Below, in pieces: positions 25,267 through 35,983 of a stretch of 64,000 nucleotides of DNA; position 1 is the first letter of the stretch; each line of letters starts with the position of its first letter. Source of the DNA: Malania oleifera. Lineage: Eukaryota; Streptophyta; Magnoliopsida; Santalales; Ximeniaceae. A program made the position numbers and the translations under genes. Location: assembly GCF_029873635.1 (NCBI RefSeq), contig NC_080422.1:17266049-17330048 (forward strand), in the 5' to 3' direction. The notes under the pieces were generated by a model, which was not told the origin of the DNA, did no database searches, and saw only the letters and a program-made list of their open reading frames with translations.

Positions 25267-25781
25267 CAATTCAAAACTCTAGTCTTGCAATTGTCACAAT
25301 ATTTTAAAATAGACATGACTTTGCTAGATGACTGAGCCATATGATTAAAAAAAAAAAAACCTTCACCTAAATTGTACCTTTGTTTTTTGAAAAATTATTA
25401 GGTACATTTGGTTTATACATTAGAACAAAAAAGATTTACTAATATACAAAAAAATTATTTATAACTGTCAAATTTAATATACACTCTGTACTTAATATAT
25501 ATCATTACTATTTAAAAAAAAAAAATATTTTGTTGACATATTGCCTATCTTTACTTTTTTCGCATTAAACATGGACAATTATTCAATAGCACATAACAGC
25601 ATAAGATTAACATAAACCAATTTGATATCATACTTTGCCAGAAAGAAAGAAAGACAATGTCGGAAAGAGACCCATACACCACACAGCTTGTACAAAAGCA
25701 CAGGACACGCTAAACAAGTTTGCCTTGATCGAACAGATACAAACATATATTAGCTTTTAGCTGACAGAGACCTTTAATTAA
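23161..25781. other. Intergenic DNA downstream of gene B, no gene seen
   Basis: Contains a diverged direct repeat of about 100 bases: the phrase TTGTTGATA(A/T)GATCTTTGGAAAATTA occurs near 23216 and again near 23501. There are also poly(A)/poly(T) runs and a TA microsatellite. ORFs here lack recognisable domains. Confidence 0.4.
25216..25263. repeat. (TA)n microsatellite
   Basis: An uninterrupted run of about 24 AT dinucleotides, some 520 bases downstream of gene B. It creates spurious open frames on both strands. Confidence 0.95.
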
Positions 25782-27041
25782 TTAAGCAGCGCAATAGGCA
25801 TTGATAGCTTTGACTGTTTTATCGGTAGCCCTGCCCTCATCAGAGTAGTAGAAAGCAAGGAACCGAAGATGATCAAATGGCTTAAACAGTAATGGGTGCT
25901 CCTCATCAACAAGCTCTGCTGGTATTTCTATCATCTTCCGAAAGAACGAAAACAGCGCAAGGCTGTATCTTGTTGTGCTCCCCTTCATTACCACTCGATG
26001 CTTCGGAGAATGTATTCTCCCATTGCTCCATGCCTGTTTAATTATGCCAACCAAAATAAACCCAGTCATTGTTTAAAGTGTGACAATGCCATTCTCAAAC
26101 TTTTAAGATGTCGATCCAATCGAATAGGGGTTAAATCTAGGCTACATAGGAAACTTTAAATATCAAATTGTGACGATTTAAATTTCATGGAGTACTTGTA
26201 AGTGTAATCAATTTACAGTGAAAATAACATGAAGCCAGCGTTGACTAACCATGGCTGCATCTCCGGCAATGACGATAAATGACGAAGGGGATAGATCAAA
26301 AGAGATCCACTCTCCATCCCTTATTTGCAACTCCAAACCATTGATTTCATTTTGATGAAGCACAGTCAAGAAGCTCTTATCCGTGTGAGTGACAAAACCA
26401 TCACTGGTCTCATTTGTTTGAGGCACTCTGTATTTCATGAGCCTAAGAAGATACGACGTAGACCCAATGTAAGACTCACAGTACTTCCCCACACCATAGC
26501 TGTCAAAAACCATTCTACTTGCCATTTGTTCCATCTCCGCCAGCAGCTTTGAGAATGAATACACACTTTCACTAACCAAAACAACACAACAAAAAAATGG
26601 ATAACTAAGCTTAGGCCAATTTCCTATTTTTGAAGTTCTTGAAGAGAAGGGATGGCAAAAAGAATACCAGAACTGATCATTTCCTGCTGGCCACATGAGA
26701 TTTGTGAAGCTCTGAGTGCCTTGGAGAGTCGCAGCGTTGTCGATGCCCAGGCTTTCGTAGAGAGGGAAAAGGGGAATTCGCCCAACATAGCCATGGAAAG
26801 GCTTGTGGTGAGAATTCTGAGTTTTGGTTTCTAAAGGGAGATCAAACAGCACTTGCAATGAATGGAAGAGCCCATTGTGCTGTTCAAGGGAGAGGCTACT
26901 GTGCGATATGATGAAGCAACCGTACTTTTCGAGTGCGTCGCGGACGAGGTTGCAGGCTGGGAGCCAAGACTCTGTGCCAGGCTTTGGATTTTCGCCGGAT
27001 AAATCAAGGACGGGGACCTTTGGTGGTGTTTGGAAAACCAT
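25782..27041 (-). CDS. AOP1-like 2-oxoglutarate/Fe(II)-dependent dioxygenase (gene B), three exons
   Basis: Minus-strand exons are 27041-26668, 26571-26250 and 26033-25782, with GT-AG introns of 96 and 216 bases and a joined frame of 315 residues. The first intron is in frame with both flanking exons, so an unspliced reading is also open. The rule that decides it is the match to gene A: both first introns split the Cys codon of the FCE word. DIOX_N words: PVLDLS, EKYGCF and HGYVG. Iron ligands: H187-T-D189 and H244 (SPKHRV). 2-oxoglutarate binding: R254-Y-S256. Family words also include YESLGI, MWPAGN and ELVDEEHPLLFKPFDH. It is closer to the AOP1 consensus than gene A at several places (HRV instead of HQV; PFHGYVG). 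The protein is intact and presumably cytosolic. Substrate unknown. Confidence 0.9.
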
Positions 27042-27084
27042 GTTTTCTGTTTTCCCTAGTCTATCTGTGGCTTGCCTCGCTAGG

Positions 27085-27092
27085 TTTTAAAA
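27085..27092 (-). promoter_or_regulatory. Possible TATA-like element of gene B
   Basis: TTTTAAAA, about 44 bases upstream of the start codon on the minus strand. It would imply a very short leader, so the real promoter may lie further upstream. Confidence 0.25.
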
Positions 27093-27099
27093 GTTCATG

Positions 27100-28014
27100 G
27101 TGACGGTTCATGCCAATTAATACCTATGCGCCCTTTTGTCATTATAAAATTAGTAAATCTAAATTTAATCTCAAAATCAAAGTAAATCTAAATAAATGAT
27201 TTTGTAGAAGCTATAGCGGCAAGTGTAAGACTTTCAAACAGGGGCGGTAAAACAGGTCGGGTCCGGACTGATCGTAAACGAATCGGAACATAAACGGATC
27301 GATGTTTAATGAGTCACACCCCTGCCAACCCTCACTCACCCGTTTAATAACAGACGGGTCACGGGTTATCCATTTAATAAATATAATTTATTTATTTTAA
27401 TTTTTTTTAAAAAAATTTATATAAAATTACATTAAAAAAAACACTCCATTTTATTTGTTAATATCTAAATAAAAACAATACAAAATGTAAAAAATAAAAC
27501 ATCATTTTAATTGATAATTTTTTTAAAAAAATGTACAATTTTTTTTTAAAATAAAAAAACACCTATTAAATATGCATAATGCACGCATAAAATATTTACA
27601 AAAGATAAATAAAAAAAATCAAAAAATCACTATGAAAAAACAGAGTTCAAGGGCCTTCTAGTATATGGCTTCCCGAGAGCTAAATATTTCAAGGCCAATC
27701 AATCAGCAGAAAGCAAAAATTGCAAACTTTTTGAGCTCCCATAAAAGGTATCCACTGAAGCTCATGAAGCCAAATACTAGAAGGACTTTGAACTATGATT
27801 TTTCAAAGTGATTTGTAATAAATTTCTGATGAAATGAAATCCAGCTTATCTAGGGTGGATATTGTGCTCAAGTAATCAACCGACATATTAAAGAATGCTC
27901 TAATATGCAATGGTAGATCGAAAAATCAAAAAATCATAACTCATCTCCACCTTTGGTCCTTAGAATGGTAGATCTGCGTCTATGGATCATGAGGGAGCTT
28001 GATTTGACCGTCGA
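27100..28014. other. Upstream region of gene B, AT-rich, no gene seen
   Basis: A GC-richer patch at 27237-27370 (GGGGCGGTAAAACAGGTCGGG and ACGGGTCACGGGTTATCC) resembles the ends of plant DNA transposons, but no matching terminus was found. The rest is A/T-rich. Confidence 0.35.
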
Positions 28015-28100
28015 TGTAACAACCCCAATAATAATAAAAAGAATAAAAATAAAATAAATTATATTATATTAAATTAAAAATTAAAATTAAAAATAATTAT

Positions 28101-28102
28101 TA

Positions 28103-28139
<37 letters not shown>
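28101..28139. repeat. (TA)n(GT)n microsatellite
   Basis: A TA run passes directly into a GT run, within the left end of family T element ii. Confidence 0.9.
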
Positions 28140-28624
28140 GTCGCGGGGTGCGTGTTTAATGTGTAGGAGTTTCGTGATCGCAGAGCCAATTTCATTGTAA
28201 TTTCCCCCCGTATGATACCAGTCCCCTCTCTCTTCTCCTTCGTCCCTTTCTCTCCTTCTCTCCCCGTTGCCCTGATCTCTCTCCCTTTCTCTTTCTCTTT
28301 CAATTTCTTGGCCATTTCTTGACCAAATTGCTCTCAAAAGTAGTTGATTTGTAACGTGAGCAAACATATTCCATTTTTGAATGAAAAAGCCAAAGTGAGC
28401 ATCAAACAAAACATGTCTTAAGACTCTAACATCAAAAAGGTATAATACAACAGAATTAAAATTGACAAACAAATAATGGCCTCTATCATTATCAGGTGCC
28501 CTTGGTTCGGGAATAAGCAGAGATATATAAATGAAGAGTTCTTTTGTAGAAACCTAAACCCGAAAAAATAAAGGAAATAAATAAGAAAAGAAGAGGGGAA
28601 AAATAAAAAGGGGCAAATAGCAGG

Positions 28625-28815
28625 ATTCGTTGACAAAGCCCCTGATTTTGTTGATGAAGGTTCTTCTGTGGTTCGTCGATGAAGTTCAGAGCTTCGTTGA
28701 CGAAGAAATCTCAAGCGACAGGAAAATATCAAATTTAAGGTTCGTTGATGAAACCCTCCTTTGTCCACAAACGGTCTTCTGTGATTCATCGATGAAGTCG
28801 CTGATTCATCGACAA
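28625..28815 (+). repeat. Palindrome array in family T element ii (TTCGTCGATGAA type)
   Basis: Copies begin near 28625, 28647, 28672, 28693, 28741, 28787 and 28805 (TTCGTTGACAAA, TTCGTCGATGAA, TTCGTTGACGAA, TTCATCGATGAA and similar). TATAAAT follows about 20 bases after the last copy. Confidence 0.75.
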
Positions 28816-28890
28816 GGGTGATCGGGTCAATGACTTATAAATGGATTTTTGGGTTTCTTATTCATTAAGAAACTTATTTTTCTTACACAC

Positions 28891-31186
28891 TGTTGACCTT
28901 ATAGGTTACGCCCTGATTTTGATAATGATAAATACTCTTGTATTTAATAAATATCTAGTTCATGTGCAGGTTCAAATTAGCATATTGTTAATGGCACATG
29001 AAAGCTCAAAGCTTGAAGAAAAACTCATGCTCTTAATTGTAATAATTTTTTTTAGTGAAATTTTTCTGTAATAGTAATTAAGGTATTCGGTTTGTAATAA
29101 GCACACACATCACATGCATGGTTTATTTTGTAAGCTCAAACCAAATACAAACAAAAAATAACCATAGAAAGACCTTAGGGTATTATTCCCTTCGGTCGAC
29201 CGACACTGGACTTTTTCGATGTCTTCAAATTGGACCCCAAGTGCCCCTAGGACACTCACACTTTCACATATATTTGTTAGGCACTTGAATAGGGCTTGTT
29301 TGCTTCAATACGGGACCGAAATGCACACACGATGCACTTTCGGTTGACCAGCCAAGCCAGTTCATTTTGGCCTAGTCGACCGAAACACCCTGGGTCAAAA
29401 GTTTGACCATCGGTTGACCGAACCAGGTAGTTCAAAAGGCCCTGGTCGACCGAAACCCCCTGGGGTCAAAATTTTGACCACCTAGTTGACCGAACTAGGT
29501 AGTTCAAAAGGCGCTGGTCGACCGAAACTCCCTGGGGTCAAAAGTTTGACCACCTGATCGACCGAATCAGGTAGTTCAAAAGGCCCTGATCGACCGAAAC
29601 CCCCTGGACTCAAAAGTTTGACCATCTGGTCGACTGACCACTTTTGTACTACAACTACCTGGTCGACCAGAGGGTTCTCGGGAGAATTCCCAGTGGTCTA
29701 GTTGACCGAACTAGGAAGTTCAAAATGCCCTGGTCGACCGAAACTCGAAAAATTGGGAAATCGCCCTCTCTTGGTCGACCGTGTCCTTAGTTCAATATTT
29801 TCTGGTCGACCGAACCATTTAAGACTTGGTCGACTGAAACATTTTTGGTCGATCGGACCTCTTGGGTTGTCATCATTTTTACCGCGGGTTAAATATTTTT
29901 AAACAGGGTTAAATTGATTTAAATGTCATTAATCTTTTCTAACATTCCTTAATAGGTCCCCAACGGTCAAAAACTTTGGTATGTCTATATATACTCTTTC
30001 ATTTGGTGGATTAAGCATCGATTAGCAAAAAGATTAAGAAAATCTCTCTCAAGAAAAAATACTTTCTTTTGATTCCCATTTGCTCATACTCTTCCAAATA
30101 CACTCTAGCTTACATTCAATACCCGTAAAATCATTTGTAAGTATTCTTGAGTGCTTAGATAGGAAGGTTTACTCTCTCTTGGTTGTGAGATTGATATAAT
30201 TTTATTGAGAGCTAAACCAAAAGGATTCTTAGGGTACTTAGCCAATAAGTTCATCCTAAGAAGACTTTACTAGGTCTTCTGAGATTGTATATTTGTTGCA
30301 ATATCTTAAGAAGCCCATTTTTGCTTTTGGTTGCGAAATCTTTTCAAAATCATTTACAAATATCTATTGCTCTTTATTTTGAAAACCATTTGAGGAGATA
30401 TTTGTATTTGAGGTGAAACATCTTTGTTGTAATATTTATTCACTCAAATATTTTTGCTGAAAACAAAGATCCTATATATTTTGCAATCCAAGCATATACA
30501 TACTTCCATGATTGAGATATTCTATTGATTGATATTCTTGAGGTTTATCTGATATTCTGTGTGAACACATTTGATTGAAATACCTTGAGATACACAGATT
30601 GCTTGTTTGGCACTCTCACGTACTTACTACACTGATAGAAAACATAGTTGAGAGTTGAAATATTTAGACCACACAGAGCTTACATTTTAAATCATCTGTG
30701 GTGTTTGTGTTTGTGCGCATTTGTGGTACAAATCTGCTTTACATGAAAGCACCCATATATTGTACCGTTTGATTGTATATCTGAGAGATTCCAAGCGTGG
30801 CCTGAGGGGGCTGTAATCCAGCCCGGTAAGGATTGGTATAAAAGTTGAGGTCAGCCCTGTGGTAATTTGACCTGGTTTGTATAGGTGATGCTCCACCCGT
30901 TTAAGTGAGCAAGTTATTGTGATAATCTTTGTGCTGGTTAGCCAAGGCGGGGACGTAGGCAGTTGGCCGAACCTCGATAACATATCTGCATGTCACCCTT
31001 CATTTACTGCTTTTTGGTGCTTGTGCGATTAATTAAACTGCTTCATTTAATTTCTGATATATTTACATTATTTGCATTAGATTGACCATAAGATTGTGAA
31101 CATACTGCTGTTAGGAGGAATAACTAAGGGTTAAATTCTAAAAATACCAATTCACCCCCCCTATTGGGATCACGGTAAAGCTAACA
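28891..31186 (+). mobile_element. Nested solo Copia-type LTR (family 3)
   Basis: Begins TGTTGACCTTATAGG and ends GGGATCACGGTAAAGCTAACA. It is bordered by CACAC on both sides, although the right copy lies in a CA microsatellite and so is not decisive. It has a TATATATA at 29986 and the conserved block GCCAAGGCGGGGACGTAGGC at 30941-30960. There is no internal domain, so it is a solo LTR. The same family is present in reverse at 61987 to the window end and, more distantly, at 52310-54417. Confidence 0.8.
29191..29857 (+). repeat. Palindrome array GGTCGACCGAA in family 3 LTR
   Basis: About 17 copies of GGTCGACCGAA and variants (GGTTGACCGAAC, GATCGACCGAAT, GGTCGACTGA), many alternating with the phrases CCCTGG and AAAGTTTGACC. 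The array ends about 130 bases before the TATA box at 29986. Confidence 0.85.
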
Positions 31187-31204
31187 CACACACACACACA
31201 CACA

Positions 31205-31242
<38 letters not shown>
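31184..31242. repeat. (CA)n and (CT)n microsatellites
   Basis: A CA run followed by a CT run, downstream of the TATA box of family T element ii. Element iii has a CT run at the matching place (42306-42367). Confidence 0.9.
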
Positions 31243-31244
<2 letters not shown>

Positions 31245-32897
31245 AGCCGGCGCCCTACTCTCTCTTCCTTTGGTTTTTTAGCCGTTCATCACCCGAATCG
31301 ACGATCGAAGGTTACCACAAGGATGAGGGGAAAATTCCCTGCAAGTCTAGCAGAGTAGATTCTTGAATGAGGTTTTTCCAGGCACCACTCCAAAAACAAT
31401 GTAAGCAAGTATTATGAAGTTTTTATGTCATTTTGAAGTATAGGGGGGCCTAGGGAGTGTTTAATGAAAAGTACTATGTGGGTTGGGATGATTAATTTGA
31501 GGAAAATGTATTTCAGCGTTTTGAGCTTTGAACGCCATAGGGCATGGATTAAGGGTGTCAGAAGGCTATTCTGTAAGATAGGCAAGGGGATTAAGTTAAG
31601 TTAGAAGTTTTATTAAAGTTGTACCTAATAAAATGCTATATATGCATATTTATGTTTTGAGTTGTTATTTCAAAACCGAAACGTTCAAAATGGTCTTTGC
31701 AAACCTAGGATATATGATATGATATTTCCAGTGAATATGAACGGTGGGAAGTACAGTTGACATTATAAATAAGATATAATGTATACGAAAAATTGTGTGG
31801 CAGGTCAATATTATTTCGAGGGTTATCGTGTAACCGAATTTATGAATGCTTGTGAAATACTAAAAATGCTTGTGAAATACTAAAATGTTTGTGAAATAAT
31901 GGAACTATTTGTGAAACGCAGGAAGTTTTATATGATGGACATAAGGGTTGAGTTTTATATGTATGATGGCTGCGAGGGCCAAGTTTTATATGAGGGCCTT
32001 GAGGGCGTAATATAACATGACAGATTTTTATACAAAATGAGTTTGAAATACAGTTTTTGTTACTTAAATTGCATGATATGCTTTAGGAACCTTGGGAACC
32101 ATGTGCGGCCACACTATTCGTGAGGAGGTGTAGGGTGGTCTCAGCCGATTAGCCTCAGTAGAGGGGTACCTTCCCACGAAGACCGAACTTTTAGGATGTG
32201 GTGGGGCAATCGGATTCCCGCAAGCAAGTTACGGATGCCTGCGTAGTCATAGTAGATGCAAACGTATGTTTTGACTTAGTCTGGGTTGATATGCCCTAGG
32301 GCTAAGTCCAGCATTTGGGCCACACAACCCGTACCATGGGGGAAGTAATGGTGTTTAGTCCAAGGGAGTGTCTTTTATGCATATATGTAGATTTATGTGA
32401 ATGGTACTATTTATTTACTAAACTGTTTATACCATGGAAATGAGATGAGTATTTTCTACAGTCTAAAGTGAGTACAATGTATAAATGTTATTTTTAGTTA
32501 AATGATGGATGAATGTTTTTCTGTAAACACTTTATGCATGCTAACCACACATTGATGTTAACTTAATCTTCCCTATTAAGAGGTGTCTTGCCCCAATTTA
32601 CAAACTATCTTTTCAGGACCATCTTGAGGTCAGTAGAACTATGGTTGTAATTAAGTTGGGTTTGAAGCCTGAGTATATGACATGGATATATAAACTGAGT
32701 TAGTTTTGGTATTGTACTATGGTTTGTACTATGAGTTCAGAGAGATGTAATGTAAAGTAGTAGCATAGAACTCTGGTAATGAAGAATGGAGACTATTTTA
32801 TTTATTTCCACTGCAATTATATAATGATTATGGTATAAGGTACACAAATGTCACTAAAGTAGCACCTCGGGCCTACGTGGTGGGTCGGGGTGTTACA

Positions 32898-33527
32898 TCT
32901 TTCATACATCACCATGGCAGCATATTGTATGGCATCATCATAATTGACTACATGCTATACGGGTTGTTCATGTTACTAAAAGGATTGAACGCATCTGAAA
33001 GAAGGCCAAGTTTAATGTTGCGAGGATCACTAGAAAACCACGAATGTATTTTATTAAACTAGGCCCAAACTTTCGAGTCCATTGGATGGCTAAGGGTGCT
33101 TTCCTCTTGAATATGTTTCTCTTTATGTCATATAATATACGTAGCAGCCTTTCTATACATGTACAATTTTTGCAGCTGTGGTATTAATGGATAGTATTGT
33201 AAAACTTTTTGGGGGATCCTTTTACCCTTCTTCTGAATGGTTTTATACCTCGATTCACCACATTCTAGGTACTCGTTCACATTTTTAAGCTCATATTAAA
33301 AGAGTGCATAATCATACCTACAAGCATGTATTGGAGTGTAACCAAGACCCAATTCATGCATGTATGTCTTCACCTCATAAAAGGACATTGGAAGCATTTC
33401 ACCATCAGGCAATGCTGCCTTAATGAGATCTTAATGCATGTTAAATGCGCTTTGAGATAACTCATGCATTGTCCTTGCATGAAACAACTTTATCAGGAAC
33501 TCCAATTTTGAAATTTGATACAATTTG
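32898..33527 (-). pseudogene. CACTA (En/Spm) TNP2-like transposase, central part, broken
   Basis: Minus-strand reading from 33527 downward gives, with stops and frame changes, LEFLIKLFHARTMHEL, then LPMSFYEVKTYMHELGLGY, IHACRYDYALF, PQKVLQYYPLIPQLQKLYM, HKEKH, LSHPMDSKVWA, DPRNIKLGLLSDAFNPF and PYNMLPWWCMK. These are ordered words of the plant CACTA transposase family (transposase_21 region). In-frame stops and at least one frameshift make it non-functional. The preceding N-terminal part is at 44335-44631, on the far side of Copia-2. The C-terminal continuation is absent to the left, where family T element ii begins. Confidence 0.8.
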
Positions 33528-35928
33528 TGTTGACTCTATGAGTCTAGTCCTATTTTAATAATGACAAATCACTTGGTATTTGATATGTGCATTGAGATTG
33601 TGAACAAGAACAATATTTAGCATGCACGGAAGGTTAGAAATTCATGAAATCCATGAGAATTAAAGGATATACAACTTGACACAATCCATGGAACTAAAAG
33701 AGTAGAAGAACGAAGATGCAATCGTCAAGTTCAAGATTGTCTTGGGAATGGGTATTTAGAACTGAATGTATTTATATATTTTATATGATTTAATTTGAAA
33801 CTCAAAATATATCCTAGACTGACCTTAGGACCCACGCATCTCATGAAAATCTTTTTGGGATTATTCATTAACTTAGAGTCTCTATTTAAAACCCCGAAAA
33901 ATGTTTTATGAAGAAGCAAAGCGAGAAAGCAAAAATGGATTTTGAAAACAAAATAAAAACACTAAAGTTTGACTACTCAGACAATTGAGGATTACCCTCA
34001 AAAGTCTAAAGATGCAACTTCAGACGACTTAAGTTTTACTTCAGAAGTCTGAAAAATTTCCTCAGAAGACTGAAGAATTAGTTCAGTTATCTGAATAATT
34101 AATTTTGAAACACAGAACAACGAGAACACCTTAAGACGTTTGAACATTCAGTTCAGTCGTTTGATCTAGGACTTCAAAAGACTGAACCTATAGTTCAGTC
34201 ATCTGACCCTTTATCGAGACTATGATTTTTAGGGCTTTAAGGAACTTCAGTCTTCTGAACCCGAGACCTCACTTGTCTGAACTTGCAAAAACTTCAAAAA
34301 TCTAGTTTTTAGTGAGAGAACATGCGAGTCGTTTAACTAATCAAGTTGATCCAAAGGTAAAGACTTAACCTAGGACCGAGAACACTTATAAAATCAACCT
34401 CTAGACTCTAGTGCCTCACTTTTTACATATGATTGAGGAGTTTTGAACATTCTTGCACATCTCTTGAGAAGCTTTGAATACTATTGCTAAGAATCATAGC
34501 CTGCACTGCAAAGAACACACTTTTACTTGGGCATTCGCATATTTTTAGATCTAAGCAAATACATACGCAACTTCTGGTAAATGTAGGTGTGATCTTGAGG
34601 TTTAGAAAAATAGTTTATTGAGCTTTCAATTTTTTATTAATCGATCATCTTCTCCATTATTCGTTTATTGAAAAATCTTTTTGGGAGTAAGAAACTTATT
34701 TGCCTATAGTTATTTATTTGAAAAATCTTTTGGAAATAGCTTTCTAAAGTTTGAATCCTTGTGATATTCAAAGTTGTATTTTTTGTCTAAGGGATCTATC
34801 TTATTGGTGCAAAAAGTATTTGAAAAATATTACTTAAATCTTTAAAATATTCAAAGTCATATTTTTATTTAAAGATTTAATCGTACGAGTTATTTGATAG
34901 CAAGAACTTAGATCGACATAATACTCAAAGATTTTCTCATCTCACAAACTTATTCTTGAATATTCATTTTGAGAGATCGGAATTATTTGATTACAAATAA
35001 TAAGAGCCTATAAATACATATCTTTGAAGAATATAATTTTTGAAGCATAGTATTTAAATCTTTGCAATATTCAAGGTCGTATATTTATTCAAAGATTCAA
35101 AATGAAAAATTATTGATAACAAGAATATAAATCTGTGCATTATCAAAAAATTATTTTTTGAAAGTATCTTGTTCTCTAATCTTGCTTAAAGTATTCTAAA
35201 ATTGAACCTTATTTTTTCTCCAAAGCATTTATTTAAAAAATCATATTTGGGAGATATTGATTTAAAGGATTGATTTGTAAAACATATGATTCATATAACG
35301 ATATCATCATTACATACATACTGAGCTTCATATTTTATCTTATGAGTACATGTTAGGAATTTTTATTGTACTCATTAGCTTCTTCAGAACCATCGGAGTG
35401 TTCAAAATTTTCACCAATCTATTGTATTGATGGTTCAGGTTGTGAACCAGGAAGGAGGAAGTTGTACCTCGTGTAAGCAGCAGAGTAGGAGGAAGTTGTG
35501 CCTCTTGTAAGTAGCGAGTTTGTAACGAGAAGCTTCATCCCAGTTAAAGAAGGGAATTAGTGCAATGCTTGGGGGTATTGCCCAAGGTGAGGACGTAGGC
35601 AGGGTTTGGCCGAACCTTGTTAAAAATTTGGTGTCTGCGCTTTATCTCTTTATCTCTGTTTATATTTCTGCACTTATATTCATATTATATCTGCTGTGCA
35701 TGTGTTAAATATCGATATATATGAATATCTAAATTACGTGAGAATAATTGGGTAATATATAATTAATTGAGATATCCATGGATTAAATCAAGTGAGTTGT
35801 ATAATACTAAAATCAGTGTGTATCCAAATTTATACTTGTATGTCTGGGTTTTCAATTAAGGATTAAACTACCAAAATATTTTTAAATACCCAATTCACCC
35901 TCCTCTTGGGATTGCACCTAAATTAACA
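33528..35928 (+). repeat. Copia-2 5' LTR
   Basis: TGTTGACTCTATGAGTC ... CACCTAAATTAACA. It has a palindrome array at 33976-34285 with TTCAGTCGTCTGAA-type words, then ACTTATAAAATC near 34385 as a likely TATA box. The conserved block CCCAAGGTGAGGACGTAGGC is at 35581-35600. The first 120 bases are clearly related to the Copia-1 LTR. Confidence 0.85.
33976..34285 (+). repeat. Palindrome array in Copia-2 LTR (TTCAGTCGTCTGAA type)
   Basis: About ten degenerate copies, such as TTCAGACGACTTAAG, TTCAGAAGTCTGAA, TTCAGTCGTTTGA and TTCAGTCATCTGA. The array ends about 100 bases before the TATA-like element. The 3' LTR has the same array at 40404-40712 in more eroded form. Confidence 0.7.
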
Positions 35929-35983
35929 TTTGGTATCAAAGCCTTGTTACATAGACTTAAACGTTTTTTGTAAAAAGATCACG

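Larger units (their letters stand above)
28015..32897 (+). mobile_element. Family T LTR (element ii), split by a nested Copia-type LTR
   Basis: Starts TGTAACAACCCC and ends GGGGTGTTACA, near-perfect terminal inverted repeats. Seven TTCGTCGACGAA-like palindromes lie at 28625-28815, followed by TATAAAT at 28836. The family block CCTATTAAGAGGTGTCTTGCCCC...TTTTCAGGACC is near 32572-32620. The nested LTR occupies 28891-31186. The outer flanks GTCGA and TCTTT do not match, so a simple solo LTR with its target duplication is not supported. Confidence 0.65.

Noticed and set aside
25026-25340. ORFs on both strands with long Tyr-Ile repeats
   Set aside because: They are translations of the TA microsatellite.
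26208-27041. A single 277-residue reading through exons 1 and 2 of gene B
   Set aside because: Intron 1 is open in frame by chance. GT-AG borders, the 96-base length and the match to the gene A splice position show it is an intron, and the reading lacks exon 3 with the second iron-binding His.
27237-27332. Possible short hAT-like element with CAGGGG...CCCCTG ends
   Set aside because: The outward flanks give no 8-bp duplication, and similar GC-rich sequence continues beyond the supposed right end.
28074-28472. ORF with Arg-Glu repeats in family T element ii
   Set aside because: A product of CT/GA-rich and GT repeats inside an LTR. It has no domain or conservation in the other family T copies.
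29191-29857. CRISPR-like array from regularly spaced GGTCGACCGAA words
   Set aside because: The genome is a plant nuclear one, the units are imperfect, spacers are themselves repetitive, and the array lies in an LTR U3.
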